DNA from: Yoonia sp034652275
GTDB lineage: Bacteria > Pseudomonadota > Alphaproteobacteria > Rhodobacterales > Rhodobacteraceae
Direction of reading: 5' to 3'
DNA: 64,000 nt
NCBI RefSeq assembly: GCF_034652275.1
Contig: NZ_JAXIWG010000003.1
Span: 248,001 to 312,000, forward strand
Both the position numbers and the translations under genes were made by a program. This document shows positions 1 through 7,930 of this stretch, piece after piece (position 1 is the stretch's first letter; each line of letters starts with the position of its first letter). The notes under the pieces were generated by a model that saw nothing but the letters and a program-made list of their open reading frames with translations, had not been told where the DNA came from and searched no databases.

Positions 1-938
1 GGGATGCCCAGCGTCAGGTTGAAAGGAAAGGTCACGCCCAGTGACAGGGTCAGATAAACAGCCGGATTGGCTTCTGGCAAGGCGACGCGCATCGCGGCGG
101 GCACGGCGATGTAGCTCGCCGAGGCGCAGAGCACCATCATCAGCACGACACCGCCCAGCGACAGCCCGATCAGCGCGCCAACACCAAGGCCGATCATCCC
201 ACTGGCAAGCGGCATCGCGATGGCGAAACCCACAGCGCCGAGGCCCAGCACCCCGCGCGACTGGCGCAATCCGCGCCCCGCGATCAGGCCCATATCAAGA
301 AGGAACAGGCAAAGCACACCTTTGAACGGGGCGTCGATAAAGGCGCTGATCTCGGTAAATCCTTTTTCGCCGGTGATCGCGCCGATGAAGAACGCCCCCA
401 CCAGCAGCACGATCGACCCGTTCAGCAGCAATTCGCGGATCAGGCCGGGTTCCATCCGCGCCTCGCCGCCCGAGCGCGCGACCAGCCAGAGGGCGGACAG
501 GATGGCGGGGGCCTCCATCACGGCGGCGACGGCGACCATATAGCCTTCGGATGAAATCATCCGGCCTTCCAGCACCGAGGTTGCGGCCACGAAGGTCACG
601 ATGCTGATCGAGCCGTAATGCGCCGCGACCGCGGCGGCATCGACAGCCGAAAGCCCCGTCATCACCCGCAGCATGGCGAAGGCCAGCAGCGGCAATAGGA
701 ATGACAAGACAAGCCCCGCTAGCAGCGCCAGCACCAGCGTCTGGTCTATGCCATGCGCGCTGACCGCGACGCCGCCTTTGAACCCGATGGAGAACAGCAG
801 ATAGATCGACATGCCCTTGGCCACCGCTTCTGGGATGGTCAGGTCGGAGCGTGCCAGCGCTGCAAGCAGCCCTAAGGCAAAGCTCAGGATGATCGGCGAG
901 ATCAGGTTTGACCCGGCGAGGGACAGGATTTCGGTCAT
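1..938 (-). CDS. sbtA: SbtA-type sodium-dependent bicarbonate transporter (3' end outside window)
   Basis: Inner-membrane permease expected to import bicarbonate with sodium. The reading frame starts at the ATG complementary to 936-938 and stays open to base 1, giving 312 codons, so the C-terminus lies beyond the left edge. The N-terminus reads MTEILSLAGSNLISPIILSF, followed by an almost unbroken series of hydrophobic segments. Two related halves with small-residue-rich helices such as AAAVAAHYGSISIVTFVAA are typical of the SbtA family. It begins 9 bp after the carbonic anhydrase stop on the same strand, so the two are probably co-transcribed, which supports a bicarbonate role. Transport specificity is inferred from family and neighbour. 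Confidence 0.85.
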   Translation of the reverse strand, partial: MTEILSLAGSNLISPIILSFALGLLAALARSDLTIPEAVAKGMSIYLLFSIGFKGGVAVSAHGIDQTLVLALLAGLVLSFLLPLLAFAMLRVMTGLSAVDAAAVAAHYGSISIVTFVAATSVLEGRMISSEGYMVAVAAVMEAPAILSALWLVARSGGEARMEPGLIRELLLNGSIVLLVGAFFIGAITGEKGFTEISAFIDAPFKGVLCLFLLDMGLIAGRGLRQSRGVLGLGAVGFAIAMPLASGMIGLGVGALIGLSLGGVVLMMVLCASASYIAVPAAMRVALPEANPAVYLTLSLGVTFPFNLTLGI

Positions 939-947
939 GTCAGGCTT

Positions 948-1595
948 TCACAATGGCACAAAGCAGTCGTCGGTCGGGTCGTAGGTTTCAAGCAGGCCTT
1001 CGCCGATGTTTTTCCACAGCCCGTGCAGGCTGATCGTGTCAGCAAGGACTGCGCTGCGGATGAAGGGGAATGTCATCAGATTCTGCAAGGAAACGAGGAT
1101 GGATGCCTTTTCCAACGCCCGTTTGCGGGTTGCGTCATCGCCAGTTGGCAGGGTGTCATAAGCAGGGCGCATGATATCGAGCCAGCGGCCGACGAAACTG
1201 GTCCGCTCATCAAGATCGGGGGCGTGGCCCGCACACATGTTGTAGCAGCCTTCGACACCGCCGCAGCCCGAATGGCCCAGCACGATCAGATGTTCCACCT
1301 TCAACGTGCGCACCGCATATTCCACCGCCGCCGATGTGCCGTGGTGCAGCCCGTCGGGTTCGTATTGCGGGATCAGGTTGGCGATATTGCGGTGGATGAA
1401 CAATTCGCCCAGATCGGCCCCGAAGATCGACGTGACATGCAGGCGGCTGTCACAGCAGGACACGACCATGACGCGGGGCCGCTGGCCTTGGGCTGCCAGT
1501 TCGCCGAAGACGGTGCTGTTGGCGGCAAAGACCGTCGCTTTCCAGCCGTGATAGCGGTCAACCAGATAGGCCGGAAGCGGGCGGACGTAGTGCAT
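948..1595 (-). CDS. Beta-class carbonic anhydrase
   Basis: Interconverts CO2 and bicarbonate in the cytoplasm. The 215-aa protein has the normal beta-class length. It shows the zinc/catalytic motif CCDSR, with Cys47 as zinc ligand and the Asp49/Arg51 dyad, and the second zinc motif HSGCGG with His108 and Cys111. The ATG at 1595 follows a 112-bp gap to the divergent gene at 1708, which should hold the promoter of the pair. It is followed 9 bp later by the bicarbonate transporter. The pairing suggests bicarbonate supply for carboxylases rather than autotrophy, since no RuBisCO or carboxysome gene is visible here. Confidence 0.93.
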   Translation of the reverse strand: MHYVRPLPAYLVDRYHGWKATVFAANSTVFGELAAQGQRPRVMVVSCCDSRLHVTSIFGADLGELFIHRNIANLIPQYEPDGLHHGTSAAVEYAVRTLKVEHLIVLGHSGCGGVEGCYNMCAGHAPDLDERTSFVGRWLDIMRPAYDTLPTGDDATRKRALEKASILVSLQNLMTFPFIRSAVLADTISLHGLWKNIGEGLLETYDPTDDCFVPL

Positions 1596-1707
1596 GCATC
1601 AATCCTTGCAGTCTGTTGAGGGGATACGTCGCATTTTCCAGAATTTCGAGCAATTTTTCACTTGTGCATCAACCTTCTGGGAACATTGACAACGTAAGGC
1701 TTGGGCT

Positions 1708-2124
1708 ATGGACAAGACAATACCTTTCCACACGGCCAGACCGCGCCCCGCGGCCGAGATCGTGATCCTGCCCTTGCGCGACAGTGCGCAGCACAATCCG
1801 GCGCTGCTGGCGCAGGCCCTTGCGGGTCACAGCCCGCATGAGGCCGAGGATATGCTGTGCCAGATCCTCGAAGGAATAGCCGACTGGCTGGATCTTTTGC
1901 AGCAGGGGCTGGCCTCGGGGGATCATGCCGGCATGGGCAAACCTGCGCGCCGGATCGCGCTGGTGGCGGGGCAGATCGGCCTGACCGATGTGGCGGTCGC
2001 CGCTGGCCATATCGCGCGCATCGCCGCATCAGGTGACAGACATGCGCTTGCGGCGGTGCTCGGGCGGCTGGAACGCGCCTTTGACATCGCCGTGACAGAG
2101 GTGTGGGATTTCCGCGATCCCTGA
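1708..2124 (+). CDS. Conserved hypothetical protein, helical, degenerate HPt-like
   Basis: The 138-aa product is not assignable to a known enzyme. It is predicted to be almost entirely alpha-helical and soluble. The central part (about residues 60-130: GDHAGMGKPARRIALVAG, then AAGHIARIAA and a final amphipathic helix) resembles the layout of a histidine phosphotransfer four-helix bundle. The expected phosphorylatable His is replaced by Arg in the RRIALVAG stretch. If this fold is right, the protein would be a non-phosphorylated partner or a decayed HPt. It has its own AAGG ribosome-binding site and is divergent from the carbonic anhydrase. Function unknown. Confidence 0.6.
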   Translation: MDKTIPFHTARPRPAAEIVILPLRDSAQHNPALLAQALAGHSPHEAEDMLCQILEGIADWLDLLQQGLASGDHAGMGKPARRIALVAGQIGLTDVAVAAGHIARIAASGDRHALAAVLGRLERAFDIAVTEVWDFRDP

Positions 2125-2204
2125 CGCAATACGGTTTCGGGATGCCCCTTGCGGCGCCCTGACGGGTGGTTAGTCTGGCAGCGAATGACCTGACTGGATG
2201 ACCC

Positions 2205-3581
2205 ATGCCCCTTGCCTTTGCCGCCGCCGATGCCGTCGCGATCCCCGTTCACGTTCTGCAAGCCGCCGAGGCTGCGGCGTTTGTTGCCGACCTGCCCGCG
2301 CCTGCGCAGACTTGGGCAGGGCTTCAGGGGTTCAAAGGGGCATTGGGGCAGGTGCTAGTTGTGCCCGATGCGCAAGGCGGGATCGCGCAGGTGCTGGTGG
2401 GCTATGGCACACCGCAGGCGCGGGCACGCGGGCGGTTCCATATGGGGGCTGTCGCGCGGCAATTGCCCAAGGGCGTCTACCGGATCGCATCGGGGTTGTC
2501 CGGCCTTGATCTGGAAGAAGCGGCCCTTGCGTGGTTGCTGGCGGGCTATCAGTTCGACCGCTACCGCAAACCGGCCGAGCCGATCGCGGGGCTGGTGGCC
2601 CCCGATGGCATCGACGCCGCACGGACCCAGATTATCGCGCAGGCCGAGGCGCTGACGCGTGACCTGATCAACACGCCTGCATCAGACATGGGGCCGCAGG
2701 AGCTTGAGGACGCGGCGCGCGATCTGGCACAGGCGCATGGCGCGGCGATCACTGTCACGACGGGCGACGACCTGATCGGGGCGTTTCCGCTGATCCATGC
2801 GGTCGGGCGCGCCAGCACCCGTGCGCCGCGCCTGATCGACATGCGCTGGGGTGACGCGGGGCCAACCCTGACGCTGGTCGGCAAGGGCGTGTGTTTCGAC
2901 ACCGGCGGGTTGAACATCAAGCCCGGTGCCTCGATGGGGCTGATGAAAAAGGACATGGGCGGGGCGGCGACGGTGCTGGGGCTCGCGCAGATGATCATGG
3001 CGCTGGGCGTCCGGCTGCGGCTGCGCGTGCTGATTCCCGCCGTCGAAAACAGCATCGCGGGCGATGCGTTCCGCCCGCAGGACATCCTGCCCTCGCGCAA
3101 GGGGCTGACGGTCGAGATCAACAATACCGATGCCGAAGGCCGGCTGGTGCTGGCCGATGCGCTGGCACTGGCGGATGAGGAAACGCCCGATCTGGTGATT
3201 TCCATGGCGACCCTGACGGGGGCTGCGCGGGTTGCGGTGGGGCCGGACCTGTCGCCGTTTTTTACCGATAGCGACGATCATGCTGCCGCCATCGCGCGCG
3301 CCGCGCGGCAGGTGGCCGACCCTGTCTGGCGGATGCCGTTCCATGACCCTTACGAGGCGCTGATCGAACCCGGTATCGCCGATCTGGACAATGCGCCGGG
3401 CGGTGGCATGGCGGGCAGTATCACGGCGGCGTTGTTCCTGCGGCGCTTCGTGCAAAGCCCCTATGTGCATTTCGACATCTACGGCTGGCAGCCATCCGCA
3501 GCGCCATCGCGCCCCAAAGGCGGCGTCGGCATGGGCGCGCGGGCGGTGCTTGCGGCCTTGCCAAGCCTTTTGAAGCTGTGA
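2205..3581 (+). CDS. M17 leucyl aminopeptidase family protein
   Basis: Cytoplasmic dinuclear-metal exopeptidase that removes N-terminal residues from peptides. The 458-aa product has a variable N-terminal domain (about 1-165) and an M17 catalytic domain. The catalytic part carries the signature NNTDAEGRLVLADAL near residue 304, the upstream metal/Lys motif VGKGVCFDTGG, and KKDMGGAATVLG. An alternative ATG at 2198 is out of frame; the start at 2205 gives the expected N-terminus. Its stop overlaps the GTG start of the NlpC/P60 gene (GTGA), so the two are translationally coupled. Somewhat shorter than E. coli PepA (503 aa), as in many alphaproteobacterial paralogues. Confidence 0.93.
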   Translation: MPLAFAAADAVAIPVHVLQAAEAAAFVADLPAPAQTWAGLQGFKGALGQVLVVPDAQGGIAQVLVGYGTPQARARGRFHMGAVARQLPKGVYRIASGLSGLDLEEAALAWLLAGYQFDRYRKPAEPIAGLVAPDGIDAARTQIIAQAEALTRDLINTPASDMGPQELEDAARDLAQAHGAAITVTTGDDLIGAFPLIHAVGRASTRAPRLIDMRWGDAGPTLTLVGKGVCFDTGGLNIKPGASMGLMKKDMGGAATVLGLAQMIMALGVRLRLRVLIPAVENSIAGDAFRPQDILPSRKGLTVEINNTDAEGRLVLADALALADEETPDLVISMATLTGAARVAVGPDLSPFFTDSDDHAAAIARAARQVADPVWRMPFHDPYEALIEPGIADLDNAPGGGMAGSITAALFLRRFVQSPYVHFDIYGWQPSAAPSRPKGGVGMGARAVLAALPSLLKL

Positions 3582-4393
3582 CCGACCGCCGCCTGACGCC
3601 CGCGAACGGCCGTGTCGCTGCCTTGCATCTGGCAGGGCAGGTCACGGCGGACCGCTATCTGGCCGGACAGCCGATGATGCTGATCCGCCCTGTCAGCGAT
3701 CTGTGCGCGGCACCTGCGGGGGCGCGCGACCGGCAGGTGCTGCTGGGTGCCGTTGTCACCGTGTTCGAGGATCGGGACGGCTGGTCGTTCGTGCAAGGCG
3801 CGGATGGCTATGTCGGTTATGTCGCGTCCGACCGGCTGGGCACGGTGCAAGCGGCGACCCATATGGTCGGCACGGCGGCGACCCATGCCTATCTGGCCGA
3901 GGATATGAAATCGCCCGATGTGATGGCGCTGCCGTTCGGGGCGCGTGTCACCGTGGTCGATGAACGGGCAAAGTTCTTTGAAACCACGCTGGGCTATGTC
4001 CCGAAAAAGCATCTGCGGCCGCTGGACCGGCCTCTCACCGATCCCGCCACTGTCGCGCAGTTGCATTTCGGGGTGCCATACCTTTGGGGTGGCAACTCCA
4101 CACGCGGCATTGATTGTTCGGGGCTGGTGGCAGCAGCGCTCGGGGCCTGCGCCATCCCGAGCCCTGCCGACAGCGACCTGCAATGTGCGGGGCTGGGGGC
4201 CGATTTTACCGGCACGGCACGACGGGGCGATCTGATTTTCTGGCTGGGCCATGTCGCGATGATGGTGGACGAAGCGACGCTGATCCACGCCAATGCGCAT
4301 CACATGGCCACCGCCTATGAACCGCTGGAGGCTGCGACATTGCGCATCGCGGCACAGGGTGGCGGTCCGGTGACCGCGCGCCGCCGGATCTAG
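3578..4393 (+). CDS. C40 (NlpC/P60) peptidase with SH3 domains
   Basis: Probable peptidoglycan-peptide hydrolase of 271 aa. The N-terminal half (about 20-150) contains two bacterial SH3-like segments, including DRDGWSFVQGADGYVGYV. The C-terminal NlpC/P60 domain has the triad Cys180 (GIDCSGLV), His225 (LGHVAMM) and His237 (LIHANAHH). No signal peptide is visible at the GTG start chosen from the GTGA overlap with the aminopeptidase. Coupling to an M17 aminopeptidase suggests a role in recycling murein-derived or other peptides, which is inference. It ends in a 4-nt CTAG overlap with the convergent gene. Confidence 0.88.
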   Translation: MTDRRLTPANGRVAALHLAGQVTADRYLAGQPMMLIRPVSDLCAAPAGARDRQVLLGAVVTVFEDRDGWSFVQGADGYVGYVASDRLGTVQAATHMVGTAATHAYLAEDMKSPDVMALPFGARVTVVDERAKFFETTLGYVPKKHLRPLDRPLTDPATVAQLHFGVPYLWGGNSTRGIDCSGLVAAALGACAIPSPADSDLQCAGLGADFTGTARRGDLIFWLGHVAMMVDEATLIHANAHHMATAYEPLEAATLRIAAQGGGPVTARRRI

Positions 4394-4848
4394 TGCAAAT
4401 AGGCCGGTGTTTCGGGCCGTTGCACCAGCATCTGCCTGATCCGCAGGCCGAACGACCCAGCCGCCGCCGTCAGTTGCGGGGCCAGATCGGCGCGGACCAT
4501 TTGCATCGCCATCCAGAGCGCACCTTCGCGGTCGTCGCTTGCCGCACTTGCCACGAAATGCGCGAAACAGCCCTCGTCGGGATGCAGACAGGCGCACTGC
4601 AGGGCATGGCGGTGCAATGGACGGCGGCGGTGATGGGTCAAGATGTCGACCATCTCGGAAAACGCCTGTGTTGCCGTGGCGGCGCGCGCGGCGCCCAGCC
4701 CGTTCGCCAGATCGGTCCGCATGGCGCAGCGCCCTTCGGGCCCTGCACACCAAAGCCGCAGATAGATCACAACGCAGGCTTCCAGATCATCCAGCTGGGA
4801 CAGGCGCGCTGTCGTCTCACGGCCCAGCAACGGATCATGCAGGCTCAT
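4390..4848 (-). CDS. Cys/His-rich conserved hypothetical protein coupled to hemP
   Basis: The 152-aa protein has no recognised domain. It is unusually rich in potential metal ligands: Cys25, Cys34, Cys41, Cys85, Cys87 and Cys94, with His72, His73, His79, His81, His89 and His97 clustered around HRHALQCACLHPDEGC. It has no signal peptide or membrane segment. Its ATG (4848) overlaps the hemP stop (ATGA), so it is the second gene of the hemP operon. This suggests a link to heme or iron handling, but no activity can be assigned. It overlaps the convergent NlpC/P60 gene by CTAG. Confidence 0.75.
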   Translation of the reverse strand: MSLHDPLLGRETTARLSQLDDLEACVVIYLRLWCAGPEGRCAMRTDLANGLGAARAATATQAFSEMVDILTHHRRRPLHRHALQCACLHPDEGCFAHFVASAASDDREGALWMAMQMVRADLAPQLTAAAGSFGLRIRQMLVQRPETPAYLH

Positions 4849-5012
4849 TTCGTCAGGATCAGCTTGCCTGCGCGGGTGATCCGCAAGGTATAGGTCTGAT
4901 CGCCCAGCACGATCAGCGCCTGATTGCCGCCTTCGGTCAGGTTTGATGCGTCATGCGCCGGCAGCACGCGGGTCGCCTGCGCCTCTGACGGGGGAAGAGT
5001 GTGAACTGTCAT
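4845..5012 (-). CDS. hemP: Hemin uptake protein HemP
   Basis: Small protein of 55 aa recognised by its conserved C-terminus (QTYTLRITRAGKLILTK) and length. HemP-family proteins accompany heme-uptake loci in proteobacteria and are often iron-regulated; in some rhizobial relatives (HmuP) the protein acts as a co-regulator of heme-receptor genes. The start at 5012 is chosen because AAAGG lies just upstream and the family N-terminus is short; an upstream in-frame ATG at 5084 lacks support. A sigma70-type promoter sits at 5085-5113. It is coupled by ATGA to the downstream Cys/His-rich gene. Confidence 0.88.
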   Translation of the reverse strand: MTVHTLPPSEAQATRVLPAHDASNLTEGGNQALIVLGDQTYTLRITRAGKLILTK

Positions 5013-5084
5013 TTGCCACGGACCTTTCAAATCAGTTGATCGGGCTTGCCTGCACGGGGGAACAGGCTGGCTGGACACGGGCAT

Positions 5085-5113
5085 ATCATCCCGTTCACCG
5101 GAGCAATTGTCAA
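5085..5113 (-). promoter_or_regulatory. Putative sigma70 promoter of hemP operon
   Basis: On the minus strand a perfect TTGACA (5108-5113) is followed after 17 bp by GATGAT (5085-5090, 4/6 match to the -10 consensus). The predicted leader to the hemP ATG at 5012 is about 65 nt. The DNA just upstream (5114-5145) is strikingly A+T rich for this genome and could hold a regulator site. No palindrome clear enough to name a regulator is visible. Confidence 0.55.
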
Positions 5114-5138
5114 TCCGAGTTTTTTAGTCAGGAATAAA

Positions 5139-5477
5139 TTATTTGTCGACCAGCCGGATCAGCTTGCGTTCGAGCACTTGCAAAACGGCCTTGAGGTCGT
5201 TGCCGCGTTTGAGCACCTGTCCGTCCATGCCGATCACCGCATATTGCCCTTGGCGCAGGCGCAGACGGGGATGTTTTTCGATCCGGTACAGCGGATTTTC
5301 GGCCGTGCGCCGGAAGATCGAAAAGACCGCCATGTCGCGCAGATTGGAAATGCCATAGTCGCGCCATTCGCCCGCTGCGACCATGCGTCCGTAAAGCCCG
5401 AGAATCAGACCAAGCTCGGTGCGTTGGAAGGCCACCTGTGCGGGTGTATGAAAAGGTGAGGGGGGCTGAACGGTCAT
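5139..5477 (-). CDS. DUF2794 family protein
   Basis: The 112-aa conserved alphaproteobacterial protein is recognised by the block LGLYGRMVAAGEWRDYGI and the following AVFSIFRR. Function is unknown. The C-terminal half (RIEKHPRLRLRQGQYAVIG) looks like a small beta-rich domain ending in a helix (LKAVLQVLERKLIRLV). It is monocistronic here: hemP begins 126 bp downstream behind its own promoter, and a consensus -10 lies 68-73 bp upstream of its ATG. Confidence 0.85.
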   Translation of the reverse strand: MTVQPPSPFHTPAQVAFQRTELGLILGLYGRMVAAGEWRDYGISNLRDMAVFSIFRRTAENPLYRIEKHPRLRLRQGQYAVIGMDGQVLKRGNDLKAVLQVLERKLIRLVDK

Positions 5478-5544
5478 CCCGAATCTTCGCCTTGTCCGGC
5501 TTTGAAATCAAGCCGTGTTACAATGCGGCCATCCTTCCGCCGTA

Positions 5545-5550
5545 ATTATA
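5545..5550 (-). promoter_or_regulatory. Consensus -10 element, probable DUF2794 promoter
   Basis: A perfect TATAAT on the minus strand, flanked by direct CGGCGG repeats, lies 68 bp upstream of the DUF2794 ATG at 5477. No good -35 occurs at 16-18 bp (a TTGGCT lies 21 bp away), so it may need an activator. The rest of the 205-bp gap 5478-5682 contains nothing else I can identify. Confidence 0.4.
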
Positions 5551-5682
5551 CCGCCGGAATGCCCCATCGACAGCCAAATTGGGACACATGTCGTCGCAAT
5601 AGTTAACGCATAGCGAAATGCTACCTCGATGTCGCGGCCAACAGCCCCCACCCAGTTCGCGGCATCGAGGACTTTCGCGGTT

Positions 5683-5949
5683 TCACCCGCATGTGACATC
5701 TGCGATGCGGCCTTGGGCGTCGATCTTGAAATTGATCCGTTCTGGCCGGAAATCCATCGTGACCATCGTGTCGGGGCGGATGATACGCACTTCGTCCATG
5801 ATCAGCACGCGTTGCAATGCCGTATCGGGCTGGCCCACCAGATAGGTATATTCACTTGCCCCGCAGGTATCGGGCAAGGTCGGCGCGGTGCCGGGATTGT
5901 CAACGGTGGCACAAGCGGCAAGTAGCAGGAGGGGGATCAGAATACGCAT
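5683..5949 (-). CDS. I78-type peptidase inhibitor lipoprotein
   Basis: The 88-aa product starts MRILIPLLLLAACATVDN, a classic lipoprotein signal with lipobox LAAC, so it should be anchored in the envelope facing the periplasm. The mature part contains CGASEYTYLVGQ and VRIIRPDTMVTMDFRPER, matching the I78 inhibitor family, whose members are small serine-peptidase inhibitors. It ends with a second Cys (ADVTCG) that probably pairs with the first. The ATG at 5949 is preferred over one at 5982 because only it gives an intact signal peptide. Divergent from the formaldehyde dehydrogenase gene. Confidence 0.8.
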   Translation of the reverse strand: MRILIPLLLLAACATVDNPGTAPTLPDTCGASEYTYLVGQPDTALQRVLIMDEVRIIRPDTMVTMDFRPERINFKIDAQGRIADVTCG

Positions 5950-6047
5950 GAGTTCGGGTCCTGTGATGGCGGTCTTTGGCACGAGGGAGGTTGAATTCCC
6001 TGCCGGTTTCGCAGATCAACATGACACAACATCAAGGAGAGGTCGAC

Positions 6048-7160
6048 ATGCGCACAAGAGCAGCAGTGGCAATGGCGGCAGGGCAGCCGTTGCAGGTGAT
6101 GGAAGTCAACCTCGAAGGCCCGCGCGCGGGCGAGGTTCTGGTCGAGATCAAGGCGACGGGCATCTGTCACACCGATGAATTCACCCGGTCCGGTGCCGAC
6201 CCCGAAGGGATGTTTCCTGCGATCCTTGGCCATGAAGGGGCGGGCGTCGTCATCGAGGTCGGCGAAGGTGTCACTTCCTTGAAGCCCGGCGACCACGTGA
6301 TCCCGCTTTACACGCCCGAATGCCGTGAATGCGAATATTGCCTGAACCCGAAAACCAACCTTTGCCAGTCGATCCGCACGACCCAAGGCAAGGGCGTCAT
6401 GCCCGACGGCACCAGCCGGTTTTCCATGCTCGATGGCACGCCGATCCTGCATTACATGGGCTGTTCGACATTCGCCAACCACACGGTCCTGCCGGAAATC
6501 GCACTGGCCAAGGTCCGCAAGGACGCGCCTTTCGACAAGATCTGCTACATCGGCTGCGGTGTGACCACCGGTATCGGCGCTGTCATCAACACCGCCAAGG
6601 TCGAAATCGGCAGCCGAGCCATTGTGTTCGGTCTGGGCGGGATCGGGTTGAACGTGATCCAGGGCCTGCGTCTGGCGGGGGCCGACCAGATCGTCGGCGT
6701 TGACCTCAACGAGAGCAAGATCGAAATGGCGACCCGTTTCGGCATGACTGATTTCGTGAACCCCTCAAAAGTGTCGGGCGATCTGGTCGCACATCTGGTC
6801 GCGCTGACCAAGGGCGGGGCCGATTACACGTTCGATGCCACCGGCAATGTCGGCGTGATGCGCACGGCGCTGGAATCCGCGCATAAAGGCTGGGGCGAAA
6901 GCATCATCATCGGTGTGGCGCCTGCGGGGGCTGAAATCTCGACCCGGCCGTTCCAACTGGTGACAGGGCGCAGCTGGCGGGGCACCGCCTTTGGCGGCGC
7001 GCGCGGGCGCACGGACGTGCCCAAGATCGTGGACTGGTACATGCAGGGCAAGATCGAGATCGACCCGATGATCACCCACAAGCTTAAACTTGAGGACATC
7101 AACCATGGCTTCGATCTGATGCACGAAGGCAAAAGCATCCGCGCGGTCGTCGAATTTTAA
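6048..7160 (+). CDS. frmA: S-(hydroxymethyl)glutathione dehydrogenase (class III alcohol dehydrogenase)
   Basis: Oxidises the glutathione adduct of formaldehyde with NAD; it may also reduce S-nitrosoglutathione. The 370-aa zinc enzyme has catalytic zinc ligands Cys40 (GICHTDEF), His62 (GHEGAG) and a later Cys in YIGCGVTTG. The structural zinc ligands are Cys92, Cys95, Cys98 and Cys106. The Rossmann motif is VFGLGGIGLNVIQG. The start at 6048 follows AAGGAG (6034-6039) at ideal spacing and matches the family N-terminus. Its glutathione need is met by gshA elsewhere in the window (29146). Confidence 0.96.
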   Translation: MRTRAAVAMAAGQPLQVMEVNLEGPRAGEVLVEIKATGICHTDEFTRSGADPEGMFPAILGHEGAGVVIEVGEGVTSLKPGDHVIPLYTPECRECEYCLNPKTNLCQSIRTTQGKGVMPDGTSRFSMLDGTPILHYMGCSTFANHTVLPEIALAKVRKDAPFDKICYIGCGVTTGIGAVINTAKVEIGSRAIVFGLGGIGLNVIQGLRLAGADQIVGVDLNESKIEMATRFGMTDFVNPSKVSGDLVAHLVALTKGGADYTFDATGNVGVMRTALESAHKGWGESIIIGVAPAGAEISTRPFQLVTGRSWRGTAFGGARGRTDVPKIVDWYMQGKIEIDPMITHKLKLEDINHGFDLMHEGKSIRAVVEF

Positions 7161-7189
7161 GCCGCATCAGCGGCACAGAAAGGGCAGAC

Positions 7190-7930
7190 ATGGCCAAGGA
7201 TCGTATGTTGTTGGCCGTGTTGATCGACGCGGACAATATCCCCGCCAAATACGCAGGTCCCATCCTGCGCGAGGTCACGACCTATGGCGAACCGGCCTTG
7301 CGCCGCGTCTATGGCGACTGGTCCAGCCCCGCCTTGGGTGGCTGGAAGAAAGAGGTCATGGAACTGGGCCTTGTGGCCAATCAGGAAACCGCCAACACCC
7401 GTGGCAAGAACGCCAGCGACATCGGGCTGGTAATCGACGCGATGGATATCCTGCATTCGGGGCGGTTCGACGGTTTCGTGCTGGTCAGCTCCGACAGCGA
7501 TTTCACGGCGCTGGCCAACCGGCTGCGCGAAAACGGTGTCGTTGTTATCGGGATCGGTGAAGGCAAGGCGCCCGTCAGCCTGCGCAATGTCTGCAACCGG
7601 TTCATTCTGATCGAAAACCTTGTGGATCAGGACAAGGACCAACCGGTCGCAGCCAAAGGCGAGGTCGCCAAGCCCGCGCCCGCAGGCGCGCCGCTGCGCA
7701 ACCCGCCGTCTGCCGCGATCCCGATGGTGATCAAGGCGATGGAAAGCATCGACGCCGAAGGCGAATGGTATTCGCTGGGCCAGTTGGGCCAGTATATCAC
7801 GCGCGCTTCGCCTGATTTCGACCCGCGCACCTATGGCAGCGCGAAGCTGTCGGACATGCTGGTCAAGTCAGGCCGGTTCGAAGTCCGCAAAGGCCAGGGC
7901 AACCACCTTGAAGCCCGCAGGCTGGATTAG
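7190..7930 (+). CDS. NYN-domain protein with C-terminal OST-HTH/LOTUS domain
   Basis: The 246-aa protein combines two RNA-linked domains. Residues about 5-150 form a NYN/LabA-like (PIN-fold) nuclease domain with acidic residues in VLIDADNIP (Asp13, Asp15), KNASDIGLVIDAMD and VSSDSDFTAL. Residues about 175-246 form a LOTUS (OST-HTH) domain, with SLGQLGQYITRASPDFDPR and the final KSGRFEVRKG. Such proteins are predicted ribonucleases; the substrate is unknown. It lies 29 bp after frmA in the same direction and overlaps the convergent tetR by TTAG. Confidence 0.87.
   Translation: MAKDRMLLAVLIDADNIPAKYAGPILREVTTYGEPALRRVYGDWSSPALGGWKKEVMELGLVANQETANTRGKNASDIGLVIDAMDILHSGRFDGFVLVSSDSDFTALANRLRENGVVVIGIGEGKAPVSLRNVCNRFILIENLVDQDKDQPVAAKGEVAKPAPAGAPLRNPPSAAIPMVIKAMESIDAEGEWYSLGQLGQYITRASPDFDPRTYGSAKLSDMLVKSGRFEVRKGQGNHLEARRLD

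Noticed and set aside
1638..1680. CCAGAA/TTCTGG inverted repeat between carbonic anhydrase and the gene at 1708
   Set aside because: Arms are 6 bp and 31 bp apart; likely chance.
3479..4753. 424-codon minus-strand frame across the M17 and NlpC/P60 genes
   Set aside because: Arg-rich translation with no motif, antisense to two coupled, motif-bearing genes.
5508..5699. 63-aa minus-strand frame in the gap between the I78 inhibitor and DUF2794 genes
   Set aside because: No ribosome-binding site, no signal or domain, and it overlaps a likely -10 element; more probably noncoding.
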